DNA of 38,658 nucleotides from positions 1 through 38,658 of the forward strand of contig JAADDS010000035.1 of assembly GCA_013153845.1 (NCBI GenBank). Direction: 5' to 3'. This document shows positions 27,237-36,018 of this stretch, in pieces (position 1 is the stretch's first letter; each line of letters starts with the position of its first letter). The notes beneath the pieces are model-generated. The model made no database searches. It saw nothing but the letters and a program-made list of their open reading frames with translations, and was not told where the DNA came from. The DNA is from Methanococci archaeon. Its GTDB lineage: Archaea > AGJL01 > Methanococci > Methanococcales > Methanocaldococcaceae. The translations under genes and the position numbers were made by a program.

Positions 27237-27238
27237 GT

Positions 27239-28246
27239 TTAGCAGACCCTTGGGATTGGATCACCAATAGGCATATCAACTATTCTTCTCCCAACGATTG
27301 TTTCCATTACAACTCCCTTATGTTCTTTTGTAGCATAGCCGATGATCTCAGCATTTTTTCCTAATGGATGTTCTCTTAAGATCTCTAAACATCTTTCTGC
27401 ATCTTCCTTTTTAACTGCCATAACTACTTTTCCTTCATTTGCTATTGTTAAAGGATCTAAACCGAGTATGTCGCAGAGTGATTGAACTTCTTCGCTTATG
27501 GGAAGTTTGTCTTCAAAAATTGTTATTCCAATATTACTTTTCTCCGCCATTTCATTTAAGGCATCCGCTAAACCTCCTCTTGTTGGGTCTTTCATGGCGT
27601 TAATTTGAATTCCCTCATTTAAAACTTTCTCTATTAGTTTGTTTATTGGAGCAACATCTGATTTTATATCTGTTTCAAAGTCAAATCCCTCTCTTGATAA
27701 TAGAATTGCTAATCCATGCTCCCCTATATTTCCAGAAACAATTATCGCGTCTCCTTCTTTAACACCACAGTCCCTTATTGCTTTTCCTCGATCTACGATT
27801 CCAACTCCTGCGGTTGAGATTATAATATCATCAACTCCATCAGAAACTTTTGTATCTCCTGTTATTATCGCGACCTCTGCCTCTTTGGTTGTTTCGTTTA
27901 TTGATTTGATTATTTTTTCAAGATCTTCTAAGTTAAAGCCCTCTGGAATAATTAAAGATAAAGATAAAGCTAATGGTTTAGCACCCATAACTGCCAAGTC
28001 ATTTACAGTTCCACTTACCGCCAATCTTCCAATATCTCCCCCTGGAAAGAATATTGGCTTAACCGTATGTCCATCAACGGTAAAAACGATTTCTTTATCT
28101 CCTATTGGTATCGTTGCAGAGTCATCCAAACTCTCTAATCCAATGCCTCCATTTACCGATGTTATTTCTAAATTTTTTAAGATGATATTTTTTATGAGAT
28201 CTTGCATTATCTTACCGCCAGCTCCGTGCATTCTTGTTATTTTCAT
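27239..28246 (-). CDS. hypE: Hydrogenase maturation protein HypE
   Basis: A 335-residue member of the PurM/AIR synthase superfamily. With HypF it converts a carbamoyl group on its own C-terminal cysteine to thiocyanate, the source of the CN ligands of NiFe hydrogenase. The C terminus is PIPRVC, with the essential Cys as the last residue. The N-terminal MHGAGGK, GLESLDDSATIPIG and FTVDGHTVKP... motifs and MKDPTRGGLADALNEMA are standard for HypE. It is flanked downstream by the GC-rich candidate RNA and has no other hyp gene beside it. Confidence 0.96.
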   Translation of the reverse strand: MKITRMHGAGGKIMQDLIKNIILKNLEITSVNGGIGLESLDDSATIPIGDKEIVFTVDGHTVKPIFFPGGDIGRLAVSGTVNDLAVMGAKPLALSLSLIIPEGFNLEDLEKIIKSINETTKEAEVAIITGDTKVSDGVDDIIISTAGVGIVDRGKAIRDCGVKEGDAIIVSGNIGEHGLAILLSREGFDFETDIKSDVAPINKLIEKVLNEGIQINAMKDPTRGGLADALNEMAEKSNIGITIFEDKLPISEEVQSLCDILGLDPLTIANEGKVVMAVKKEDAERCLEILREHPLGKNAEIIGYATKEHKGVVMETIVGRRIVDMPIGDPIPRVC

Positions 28247-28483
28247 TATCTCAACCTCAAAAAACGTTATTAACTTTTTATTAGGTTTTTATGTTGGATG
28301 TTGATTATGATTTTTATAAGTTTATAAGTTATTATGTATTTAATATAGAAAGTGATATTTGGCTATAATAGATTATGATAGATTTAGAAGCTATGAAAGA
28401 TAACATGTTCACGAAACACATTATCAATATTATTTAATAATTATTAACGCATATTATTTATCAACACTCACGGAGGAAAAACA

Positions 28484-29575
28484 ATGGATTCATCTAAAAT
28501 AATTGTTATAATCGCGATAGTAGTTTGGTTGATCCTTTATAGTGTAAGGGATTCTATAAATTTAAAAACATATGGAGGAGTGTTTGGGATTTTGAGAACT
28601 AAGATTGGATTAAAAACAGTTGAAAAGTTAGGAAAATACAAGATCTGGAGGAAAATAGGGATTTTTTCCATTCCGATATGTGTTATAATAGGGTGTTTTA
28701 TGCTAATTAACTTATTAGAGATGAGTATTAAAATTATTTCAGGAACTCTTCCGAAAGAAGCAGGAAAACCTGTTATATTATTATTTGGTAATGTAATACC
28801 TTGGATTCCCGGAATTATTGCATTGTTGATTGCAGTTTCAGTCCACGAATTAGCCCATGGGATATTTGCGAGATCTTTTGGAATAAAAGTTAAGAGTTCT
28901 GGAATTTTGTTATTCTTAGGGTTTCCGTTGGGAGCGTTTGTAGAACTTGGAGATGACTTTAAAAATGCAGAAAAAAAAGTTAGAGGAGCTATTGCCTCAG
29001 CAGGGCCTCTTGCAAATCTCATAATCTTTTTAATATCAATCCCAATGTTATCATTTACTTACTCCCTACCTGCAGAACTTAAAATTGTAAATCTCTATGA
29101 TCCTGCATCAAAATTTCTTCATGAGGGGGATGTTCTCTATTCAATAAATGGAAAGAAAATAACATCGTTAGAGGAGTTTAAAAACATTGCAAAAACAATA
29201 CAGCCAAATAAAGTTTATGATGTTGGGGTTATTGAAAATGGAAAAGTTAAAATCTATAAAATTAAATCATCCGAAGAAGGAAAACTTGGAATAATGGTTG
29301 CTCCGTCTGAACATCTCTCCTTGCTTATAAATACTATTTATTGGACTTACTGGTTTAATTTTTTACTTGCATTATTTAATCTCCTTCCGGCTATACCGTT
29401 AGATGGATTTCACGTGTGGAATGCTCTTCCAGAGTTATTAAAAGAAAGAAAAAATAAAATTTTATCCAAAATTGGGAGCATTTTAGAGCTCCTGATAAAT
29501 GAAAAGACGCTGAGTTCTATGACCTTCTTAGTATGGTGGATTATTTTGGGAAGCATTTTATACTCAATGTGGTAA
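28484..29575 (+). CDS. M50-family membrane metalloprotease (site-2 protease)
   Basis: A 363-residue intramembrane zinc protease. An N-terminal helix (5-20) and two further hydrophobic segments precede the active-site helix with HELAH (121-125). The second metal ligand is in NLLPAIPLDG near 298-308 (Asp307). A PDZ-like domain lies between (about 190-265; LYSINGKKITSLEEFKNIAKTI). The family cleaves membrane-bound regulators or signal peptides; the archaeal substrates are unknown. The start has GGAGGAAAAACA. Its end meets purA's end, with only one base between the two stops. Confidence 0.9.
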   Translation: MDSSKIIVIIAIVVWLILYSVRDSINLKTYGGVFGILRTKIGLKTVEKLGKYKIWRKIGIFSIPICVIIGCFMLINLLEMSIKIISGTLPKEAGKPVILLFGNVIPWIPGIIALLIAVSVHELAHGIFARSFGIKVKSSGILLFLGFPLGAFVELGDDFKNAEKKVRGAIASAGPLANLIIFLISIPMLSFTYSLPAELKIVNLYDPASKFLHEGDVLYSINGKKITSLEEFKNIAKTIQPNKVYDVGVIENGKVKIYKIKSSEEGKLGIMVAPSEHLSLLINTIYWTYWFNFLLALFNLLPAIPLDGFHVWNALPELLKERKNKILSKIGSILELLINEKTLSSMTFLVWWIILGSILYSMW

Positions 29576-29576
29576 G

Positions 29577-30599
29577 TTATAGCTTTTCACTTCTCAAATC
29601 GATTGTTTGATGCATCTCTGGGCCTGTAGATATTATAGTAACTGGAACTCCTGTCTCTTCCTCAATTTTTCTTATAAACTCTTTTGCCTTTTCAGTTAAA
29701 GAGTTGTAGTCAGTTGCTCCATAACAATCTTTATCGTATTTATCTAAACCTGTTAAAGCGATCTGGGTTGCCCCATTCAACCGACAAGCTTTTCTTGCCA
29801 GTTCAAAATCAAAGTAGCCAACTCTTCTCCTTCTTCCCGTAACTGTTCCATATTCAACAATTCCAAGTTTTTCTGCTTCTTCTAACGTCATTTCAGTAGG
29901 GAATGGGCCTGCTCCTACTCTTGTAGGATAACTTTTGAAAACAACTATAACCTCATCAACTTTTGTAGGACCAATTCCAACATCCGCAGCAAAGGATGAG
30001 GCAGTCGTATCTTTTGATGTTACGTATGGATAAGTGCCGTAGTATAGAGAGAGCAGAGTTCCCTGAGTCCCTTCAATTAAAACATTATCTCCTCTCTCTA
30101 ATGCATCATTAACCTCTTCCGACACATCTCCTAAAAAGTCCTTTAATTCTTCAACATCTTTTGCCTGCTTTAAAACCCTCAAGACCCTATCCACGTTAGC
30201 AGGCCCACATCCACTTCCGGTGGTTCCGATTTCCTTGGCTAAGTGCTCATCTTTTCTATCCATAATCTTATGCTTCTCTTCAATAATTCCAGATCTGTAA
30301 TCTACTATCAACCTCTCTTTAATGTTAAATTCTTTTAGCATTTCAACTTCTTTTAATAAAACCTCTGGATCTACTAAAACTCCTGCTCCTATGGCTAATT
30401 TTGCCTCTTTGTATGGAAATCCGGTTGGTATCATTCTAATTCCATAACTTTTTCCTCCAATATTTACAGTATGTCCTGCATTTGGACCTACTCCTCCTCT
30501 TGCAATAATTGACGGCTTATCTTTATCGCAGATGTAGCTTATTATTTTTCCTTTCCCTTCATCTCCCCATTGTCCTCCGACTATTATTGTGCAAGTCAA
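29577..30599 (-). CDS. purA: Adenylosuccinate synthetase
   Basis: A 340-residue GTP-dependent enzyme that joins IMP and aspartate on the way to AMP. The P-loop-like [11 protein letters not shown] and the NAGHT motif with the catalytic His are near the N terminus, and [12 protein letters not shown] is the IMP site. The length matches the shorter archaeal form (about 340 residues against 430 in bacteria). The start is a UUG at 30599, four bases after GGGTGA (30605-30610), giving an N terminus [14 protein letters not shown]; a longer frame to 30617 would cover the ribosome binding site. Confidence 0.94.
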   Translation of the reverse strand: MTCTIIVGGQWGDEGKGKIISYICDKDKPSIIARGGVGPNAGHTVNIGGKSYGIRMIPTGFPYKEAKLAIGAGVLVDPEVLLKEVEMLKEFNIKERLIVDYRSGIIEEKHKIMDRKDEHLAKEIGTTGSGCGPANVDRVLRVLKQAKDVEELKDFLGDVSEEVNDALERGDNVLIEGTQGTLLSLYYGTYPYVTSKDTTASSFAADVGIGPTKVDEVIVVFKSYPTRVGAGPFPTEMTLEEAEKLGIVEYGTVTGRRRRVGYFDFELARKACRLNGATQIALTGLDKYDKDCYGATDYNSLTEKAKEFIRKIEEETGVPVTIISTGPEMHQTIDLRSEKL

Positions 30600-30794
30600 T
30601 AAAATCACCCTTTCCACTGTTCAAAACCTTATATTTATTTGTGATCGTGATATTTAAAGTTAATTATCATTAAGAATTTTTAATTTATTCAAACAACGTA
30701 AAAATGAAATAAAGTTGGAAATTGGCAAGATATAAAAAGAATAACAAAAAATAATAGAAAAACCTCATCAAAACTTGCAAATTACAATTCATAA

Positions 30795-30818
30795 GATACA
30801 ATATATACGATACAATAT
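30795..30818 (+). repeat. Short direct repeat GATACAATAT
   Basis: Two exact copies at 30795-30804 and 30809-30818 in the 291 bases between purA and surE. That region otherwise holds the purA promoter (TATA-like TTTAAATATC, minus strand, near 30650) and AT-rich sequence. Likely incidental. Confidence 0.5.
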
Positions 30819-30890
30819 TATAGTAGCGTATATCAATATTATATTTTGTAGTATAGTATATGTTAAATGATTAGTTATTAAAAATTAAAC

Positions 30891-31697
30891 CTATCTTTCC
30901 ATTTTGCAAAGGATCTCTCCATATTTGCTTTTAAACTCATCCAAGTTTTTGATCGTTGTATCCAAGGTTAAGGGAGTTATTGATACATGCCCCTTTTTTC
31001 TTAAAACATAAACGTCTGTATCTTCCTCCTCTTCGAATATTGGATAGCCATCAATCCAGTAATAACTCCTACCTCTTGGGTCTATTCTTTCTTCAACATG
31101 TGTTGTATACATTTTTCTTGCCAGTCGTGTTATCTCCACTGGGGTTTTTAAGGTTGCGTTTTCAGGAATGTTTATATTTAAAACATCGCAGGGCATATCA
31201 TATTTTACATACTTTTCAGCAATTTTTGCGGTGATCTTCGCAGGAATTTCAAAATTTATCGGAATATCAAATTCTTTAAATTTTAAGTGATCAGCTGTCA
31301 TTTGTAGAGAGGAGGCAATTGCCTTTGCCCCATGATGTGCCGCTTCAAACGCAGCCCCTAATGTTCCAGACGTCATTATCTCTGTTCCTAAGTTTTCTCC
31401 AATGTTTATTCCTGAAATAACCAAGTCAGGAACTTTTTTTAATATTTGATAAATTCCTAATATCACACAGTCAGTTGGAGTGCCAGAAACAGCATATCCA
31501 ACAATATCATCATTCAACTTCACTTTTGTCATTCTTAATGGTTCAAATAAGCTTATTGCCCTTCCAATCCCACTCTGCTGATTTGTTGGAGCAACTATTG
31601 TTATTTCTGCATCTTTAAATCGTTCTTTTAAAGCGTTATATAGTGCTATAAGTGAAGGAGAGTAAATTCCATCATCATTAACTATAAGGATATTCAC
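30891..31697 (-). CDS. surE: 5'/3'-nucleotidase SurE
   Basis: A 268-residue metal-dependent nucleoside monophosphate phosphatase. The N terminus NILIVNDDGIYSP carries the metal-binding Asp pair, APTNQQSGIGRA the next ligand, and SGTPTDCV and SGINIGENLG the remaining active-site loops. The start is GTG at 31697, with GGTGATGATC upstream; an upstream ATG inside that site is rejected. Together with hpt, ade and purA it makes this window rich in purine nucleotide genes. Confidence 0.94.
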   Translation of the reverse strand: MNILIVNDDGIYSPSLIALYNALKERFKDAEITIVAPTNQQSGIGRAISLFEPLRMTKVKLNDDIVGYAVSGTPTDCVILGIYQILKKVPDLVISGINIGENLGTEIMTSGTLGAAFEAAHHGAKAIASSLQMTADHLKFKEFDIPINFEIPAKITAKIAEKYVKYDMPCDVLNINIPENATLKTPVEITRLARKMYTTHVEERIDPRGRSYYWIDGYPIFEEEEDTDVYVLRKKGHVSITPLTLDTTIKNLDEFKSKYGEILCKMER

Positions 31698-31776
31698 GAT
31701 CATCACCGAATTAAAGTTATCTTTAACATTTAAATATCATCAAAAGTATATATATTTTCAGTAATTAAAACTTTCC

Positions 31777-31835
31777 GAGATCTCGATCTTTGTATTTGTT
31801 CTCCAAGTAGGTAGGATTAAAAGATCAACGATCTC
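31777..31835 (+). promoter_or_regulatory. Long inverted repeat upstream of the winged-helix gene
   Basis: GAGATC-TC-GATCTTT (31777-31791) pairs with AAAGATC-AAC-GATCTC (31820-31835): 13 base pairs with a small internal loop and a 28-base loop. CGAGATCTCG at 31776-31785 is itself a perfect palindrome. AAGTATATATATTT near 31745-31756 would initiate near 31775, placing the repeat in the leader; it could equally be two operator sites for autoregulation. Confidence 0.5.
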
Positions 31836-31867
31836 AGAACATTTTTAATAGGATAGAGAGGGAAAAT

Positions 31868-32677
31868 ATGAAAAAGAGAAACATAACTGAATTTCAGGTC
31901 TTATCTGAAATTATAAGAAAACAACCTCACATAAAGCAGAAAGAGATCGCTGAAAATTTGGGGGTTACTGTTCAAGCTGTCTCAGAACATATAAGAAATT
32001 TGGTTAAGGAAGGTTATGTAAAGTCAAGAGGAAGAGGGGAGTATGTAGTTACTGAAAAAGGGCTGAGAAAATTAAAAAACTGGATTTCTGAGTTTAGGGA
32101 CTATTTAGATGAAATAAACACTGCTGTTTATAGATATAAGGATATATGGCCTGCTATTGCCAATGAGGATATTGAGGATGGAGAGATCGTTTACCTTTTT
32201 ATGAGAAGAGGGCTTTTATATGCTTCAAAAGAGCCGAAAGGAAAGGCAAAGGCAAAAGTTCTATATGGAGGAAAGAAGGGAGAGGATATATCTATTTGCG
32301 AAATTAAGGGCATTATTGATGTTCCAAAAGGAAAGGTTATTGTATTTAGAATACCTCCCGAAGTTGTTGGTGGATCGAGGGCTGTTAATTATGATCTTAT
32401 TAAAGAAATCATGAATGAGTTAGATAACTATGTTATTGCTACTATGGGAACAGTTGCCTATGTAGTGGCAAGTAAACTAAACGTTGAACCAGAGATAAGG
32501 TTTGCAGTTCCTGAAGCGATTGTAAACGCATGCAATAGAGGATGTAATGTCATTGCATTGATAACTGGAAAAATGGCAGAGAAGGTTATAAAAAAGCTTG
32601 ATAATTCAAGAATAAGTTATACGGTTTTAGATGCTACAAAGGAAAAGGAAAAGAGGCAAAATATAAAGATAAACTAA
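31868..32677 (+). CDS. Winged-helix transcriptional regulator with ligand-type C-terminal domain
   Basis: A 269-residue protein. Residues 8-62 are a winged HTH of MarR/ArsR-like kind (IIRKQPHIKQKEIAENLGVTVQAVSEHIRNLVKEGYVKSRGRGEYVVTEKG). The rest is a methanogen-type domain with a long helix (70-100), a small beta domain (YLFMRRGLLYAS... GIIDVPKGKVIVFRIPP) and a Rossmann-like end (VIATMGTVAYVVASKL... NVIALITGKMAEKVIKKL). It resembles a conserved family in Methanococcales whose targets are unknown to me. GAGAGGGAAAAT lies before the ATG. The inverted repeat in its upstream region suggests control of its own expression. It converges with the DUF318 permease gene. Confidence 0.8.
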   Translation: MKKRNITEFQVLSEIIRKQPHIKQKEIAENLGVTVQAVSEHIRNLVKEGYVKSRGRGEYVVTEKGLRKLKNWISEFRDYLDEINTAVYRYKDIWPAIANEDIEDGEIVYLFMRRGLLYASKEPKGKAKAKVLYGGKKGEDISICEIKGIIDVPKGKVIVFRIPPEVVGGSRAVNYDLIKEIMNELDNYVIATMGTVAYVVASKLNVEPEIRFAVPEAIVNACNRGCNVIALITGKMAEKVIKKLDNSRISYTVLDATKEKEKRQNIKIN

Positions 32678-32699
32678 ATATTGGCTGATATAATTAAAT

Positions 32700-33791
32700 C
32701 TATGACAATAAATTTCCAGCAAGGTATCCGCATAGGGTTGAGAATAACACTACCAAACCTAAATAAGTTAATGCTTTTGTTTTTCCAAGGACTTTCGATA
32801 TTGTTAATATCGTTGGAATACTTAAACTTGGCCCAGCCAATAACAAAGCCATTGCAGGCCCTACATTCATTCCCAAATCCATCAATGCCTTTATTATTGG
32901 AACTTCTGTTAATGTAGCGAAATACATTAGAGCCCCTATAAAAGACGCTACAAAATTTGAAGATAGCGAGTTATCTCCAACATACATAACAATATATTTC
33001 GGAGGGATTATGGCCTTTATTACCCCTGCTATTGCAACTCCAAGGATTAGAAGAGGAAACACAATTTTTAATAAAGAAAAGCTCTCTTTAAGCCATTTTT
33101 TTATTTCTTCCTCTCTAAACCATATTTTTACTGATACTGCTAAAAAAACTCCAAGAATTATAAACAACAGGTGTTTTAATAAAAAGTTTCCAATGAGGGG
33201 TGTTGAAAGTGCTGGAAATAGTTTTGGAGATGCAGTGATTACCAAAAGCATCGAAAATTGGAGGGCAAAGAATATTACTGTTTGATACATTGGTCTTGAT
33301 GATATGCTTTTAGTTTTAGGAACTTTAAATTTCCTTTTAACATCGTGGTCTTTGAATATAAAACCCATAGACAACCCTATCAATACAGAAACAAAAATCG
33401 CAAAAACTGCTCTTAGAAATCCAATATCCCATCCAAGTAGGGCAGCTGAATAAAAGATGGCTAAAACATTAATGGCAGGGCCTGAAAATAGAAATGTTGT
33501 TGCAGGTCCTATCCCTGCTCCTCTTTTATAAATACTGGCAAATAACGGAAGAATCGTGCAGGAACACACTGCCAACAATGTTCCACTTATTGCCGAAACA
33601 GTGTAGGATATATATTTTGGTGTCTCAGATCCAAAGTATTTTATTATGAAGTTTTTGTTTATCATAGAAGCGATTCCTCCTGCCATTAAAAAGGCAGTCA
33701 AAAGAGCTAAAATCCTATTTACACTTAGATAATTAATTATTGTGTTTAACATAACGTTAAAAATGTTTAAGATATATTGTATTATGTCCAT
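32700..33791 (-). CDS. DUF318/ArsP-family permease
   Basis: A 363-residue membrane protein with about eight to ten hydrophobic segments. The family motif is SAISGTLLAVCSCTILPLF (Cys76 and Cys78) followed by GPATTFLFSGPAINVLAI, and a second half repeats it with ATLTEVPIIKALMDLGMNVGPAMALLLAGPSLSIPTI. Known members export arsenicals or other thiol-reactive compounds; the substrate here is unknown. GGAGGAGATAGA precedes the ATG and the zinc-ribbon gene upstream ends one base before the start, so the pair is an operon. A thioredoxin-like gene lies farther upstream on the same strand, a pairing often seen with this family. Confidence 0.87.
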   Translation of the reverse strand: MDIIQYILNIFNVMLNTIINYLSVNRILALLTAFLMAGGIASMINKNFIIKYFGSETPKYISYTVSAISGTLLAVCSCTILPLFASIYKRGAGIGPATTFLFSGPAINVLAIFYSAALLGWDIGFLRAVFAIFVSVLIGLSMGFIFKDHDVKRKFKVPKTKSISSRPMYQTVIFFALQFSMLLVITASPKLFPALSTPLIGNFLLKHLLFIILGVFLAVSVKIWFREEEIKKWLKESFSLLKIVFPLLILGVAIAGVIKAIIPPKYIVMYVGDNSLSSNFVASFIGALMYFATLTEVPIIKALMDLGMNVGPAMALLLAGPSLSIPTILTISKVLGKTKALTYLGLVVLFSTLCGYLAGNLLS

Positions 33792-33792
33792 T

Positions 33793-33966
33793 CTATCTCC
33801 TCCTAATTCTTCTCCTTCCTTTTAATGAAGTATAATCATGAACCATTTTTTCTCCACAATCAGGGCAGTTTGGAAGCTCAACTTCGGATGCCATACAAGG
33901 ACATACATCTACTTTAAATCTCATCCTTTTACCACATTTTGGACATATTAAGTTCCAAACGATCAT
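33793..33966 (-). CDS. Small zinc-ribbon protein, 57 residues
   Basis: A short gene in the permease operon. It has three cysteine pairs: Cys8/Cys11 (CPKC), Cys22/Cys24 (CPC) and Cys34/Cys37 (CPDC), which look like a zinc ribbon with an extra pair, and a very basic C terminus (KGRRRIRRR). The ATG is preceded by GGAGGGAGAAA, and its stop TAG is one base before the permease ATG, so it is very likely a real gene coupled to the permease. It may bind zinc or another metal, or be a redox or regulatory partner; I do not recognise a named family. Confidence 0.8.
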   Translation of the reverse strand: MIVWNLICPKCGKRMRFKVDVCPCMASEVELPNCPDCGEKMVHDYTSLKGRRRIRRR

Positions 33967-34175
33967 TTTCTCCCTCCAAGGCCATATATTTTCTTAGTTA
34001 AATAAGCATGTAGAGCATATGCATTATAGATTATTTTTATAATTATATTCATTGCTCAATTCATATATGCTATTTAATTAATGATTATAACTCATCCTTA
34101 TAACTTTTTTATAAAAATATAAGATTAGAATTAAATAAACATTAAACGAAAATGAATTTGTATAAATGCAAATTT

Positions 34176-34430
34176 TTATCCTTCTTTTTCTTTTAAATAT
34201 TCAAGAAGTTCTTCTTTTATTTCTTCAACTGATGGTGTTTCTCCTTCAAAAACTAAAAGATCATCAAATGCAATTCCGGGAGTAAAAAATACCCATTCTG
34301 CAATCTCATTAATGTCTGAAACCTTTATAATCTCTGCCTCTATATTGAGTTCTTCAACTGCCTTTTTAACGTTCTCATACGCCTGATCACATTTTGGACA
34401 TCCCGTTCCAAAGACCCTTATAACAAGCAT
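34176..34430 (-). CDS. Thioredoxin/glutaredoxin-like small redox protein
   Basis: An 84-residue protein with a single thioredoxin-like fold. The active-site pair is Cys11/Cys14 in FGTGCPKC, and FFTPGIAFDDLLVF contains the cis-proline. It matches the small archaeal thioredoxin (redox-active disulfide protein 2) group. Such genes are often next to DUF318 permeases, as here (209 bases from the zinc-ribbon gene on the same strand), so a role in reducing a thiol-reactive substrate or the permease is plausible. GTGAGAGATT lies before the ATG. Confidence 0.85.
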   Translation of the reverse strand: MLVIRVFGTGCPKCDQAYENVKKAVEELNIEAEIIKVSDINEIAEWVFFTPGIAFDDLLVFEGETPSVEEIKEELLEYLKEKEG

Positions 34431-34723
34431 AATCTCTCACCAAAATTTTAGATTTTAAAAATAATATTTATAGTTTTTGATAAATCGATTAATTTTGATA
34501 TTTTTAATATGATATTATATATTTGAATATATGAGAAATAAGTAAATATTAAAAATAAATGGATTGCAAAAATATATGCAAATACTAAAATACCGATTAA
34601 TTAAAGACAAAACTCATTATTAAAAATCATATTGAAGATAAAATAAAAAAATAAAAATATATAAAAATAATATATATAAATAAACGTGATTTACAACAAA
34701 GAGATTGTAAAAATTGAATATAT
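34431..34723. other. AT-rich intergenic region, nothing recognised
   Basis: These 293 bases lie between the thioredoxin-like gene start and the korA stop. They are very AT-rich. No open frame with a ribosome binding site and no hairpin followed by a T-tract was found. Confidence 0.5.
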
Positions 34724-35821
34724 TTAGCTTAAAACTGCCATTTCTAATTCTTCGGGTCTATGTAGTTCCCCTCCAATTTTATCTACCAAGATAACCTCAG
34801 ATCTTTTACAAACTCGCTCAACTTCATAGTATATCTGTCCTAAATTCATTTCTGGAACAACGACTTTATCTGCTTTAATCTTTTTTAAAAGTTCGTCTGG
34901 AAATGGATAAACAGTTATTAATCTTATGTATCCAACATCCAACCCCTTTTCTCTTAAATGTCTAACTGCATGTTTTACAGTTCTTGAAGGAGATCCATAA
35001 CATACAAACATTATCTCAGCATCTAAGTTTTCCCCTTCCCATCTAACAATATTTTCTTTATTTTTTCTTATTTTATTAACTATCCTCCTGACCAACTTAT
35101 CATGTGTTTGAGCAGAAACATCAGGATAGCCCCTTTCATCATGAGTTAATCCAGTTATATGAACGTTATATCCTTCTCCAAAAACAGGCATTTCGGGAAT
35201 TAACTTGTCGAAAGGATATGGCTTTTTACATGGCTTTTCATTTGGTATTTTTCTATTAACAACTTCAATATTATCGTGTAATATGACTTTCTCTCTCATA
35301 TGTCCGACGATCTCATCTGCCATCACAAAAACTGGAATCCTATACTGCTCAGCATAATTAAATGCCATTATCGTAAAATCATACATCTCTTGAACTGAGC
35401 TTGGAGATAATGCAATAACTTCATAGTCCCCATGACTTCCCCATCTACACTGCATCATATCTCCCTGACTTGCAGAGGTTGGTTGTCCAGTTGAAGGCCC
35501 TCCTCTTTGAATATCAACAATAACGCAGGGAGTTTCAGTCATATATGCGAATCCAATATTTTCCTGCATTAAACTAAATCCTGGGCCTGAGGTTGCAGTC
35601 ATTGCTTTTAGACCGCCCCAACTTGCCCCAATAACCGCAGCGATGCTTCCCAACTCATCCTCCATTTGTATGTAATAGCCGCCAACTTTTGGTAGTTCTC
35701 TTGACATTGCCTCCGCTATTTCAGTAGAGGGAGTTATAGGATAACCAGCAAAAAATCTACATCCTGCTTTTATCGCTCCTTTTGCACATGCCTGATTTCC
35801 CTGAATAAAGTCCACTTTCAT
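34724..35821 (-). CDS. korA: 2-oxoacid:ferredoxin oxidoreductase alpha subunit, probably KorA
   Basis: A 365-residue subunit of the 2-oxoglutarate:ferredoxin oxidoreductase, which makes succinyl-CoA (or in methanogens 2-oxoglutarate by the reverse reaction) with reduced ferredoxin and TPP. FFAGYPITPSTEIAEAM, QMEDELGSIAAVIGASWGG, ATSGPGFSLMQENIGFA and QRGGPSTGQPT match the alpha (TPP-associated) chain. It lacks the gamma domain. Other ketoacid enzymes have similar subunits, so KorA is likely but not certain. ATG 35821 is used since GGTGATAAGGGT precedes it; the longer frame starts in UUG at 35842. The beta, gamma and delta genes are not in the window. Confidence 0.85.
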   Translation of the reverse strand: MKVDFIQGNQACAKGAIKAGCRFFAGYPITPSTEIAEAMSRELPKVGGYYIQMEDELGSIAAVIGASWGGLKAMTATSGPGFSLMQENIGFAYMTETPCVIVDIQRGGPSTGQPTSASQGDMMQCRWGSHGDYEVIALSPSSVQEMYDFTIMAFNYAEQYRIPVFVMADEIVGHMREKVILHDNIEVVNRKIPNEKPCKKPYPFDKLIPEMPVFGEGYNVHITGLTHDERGYPDVSAQTHDKLVRRIVNKIRKNKENIVRWEGENLDAEIMFVCYGSPSRTVKHAVRHLREKGLDVGYIRLITVYPFPDELLKKIKADKVVVPEMNLGQIYYEVERVCKRSEVILVDKIGGELHRPEELEMAVLS

Positions 35822-35953
35822 ACCCTTATCACCTTTTTTCAAGTTTAGTTATTATTGTTTATTGATTTGATTATTCTTAGTGATTTTTTATCTGGTGTTT
35901 AATATTTGCTTAACACATGATCTCTTAAAGGACTATAAAAATCATATATTTAG

Positions 35954-35977
35954 GTGGGATAAAAATACTCTATCCAC
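35954..35977. promoter_or_regulatory. Hairpin between gatE and korA
   Basis: GTGG-G-ATA and TATCCAC form a seven-pair stem with a bulged G and a nine-base loop. It lies after the gatE stop and before korA on the minus strand, so it may be an end-of-transcript structure or part of the korA upstream region. Function unknown. Confidence 0.3.
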
Positions 35978-36018
35978 TTATTCCTATAACCTCAAATATT
36001 CATTAGTTTAATCACTAT

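Noticed and set aside
27100-27238. A selenocysteine insertion element after hypE
   Set aside because: The stems lack the conserved GAA bulge and the GC-rich stem of archaeal SECIS elements, and HypE has no in-frame UGA.
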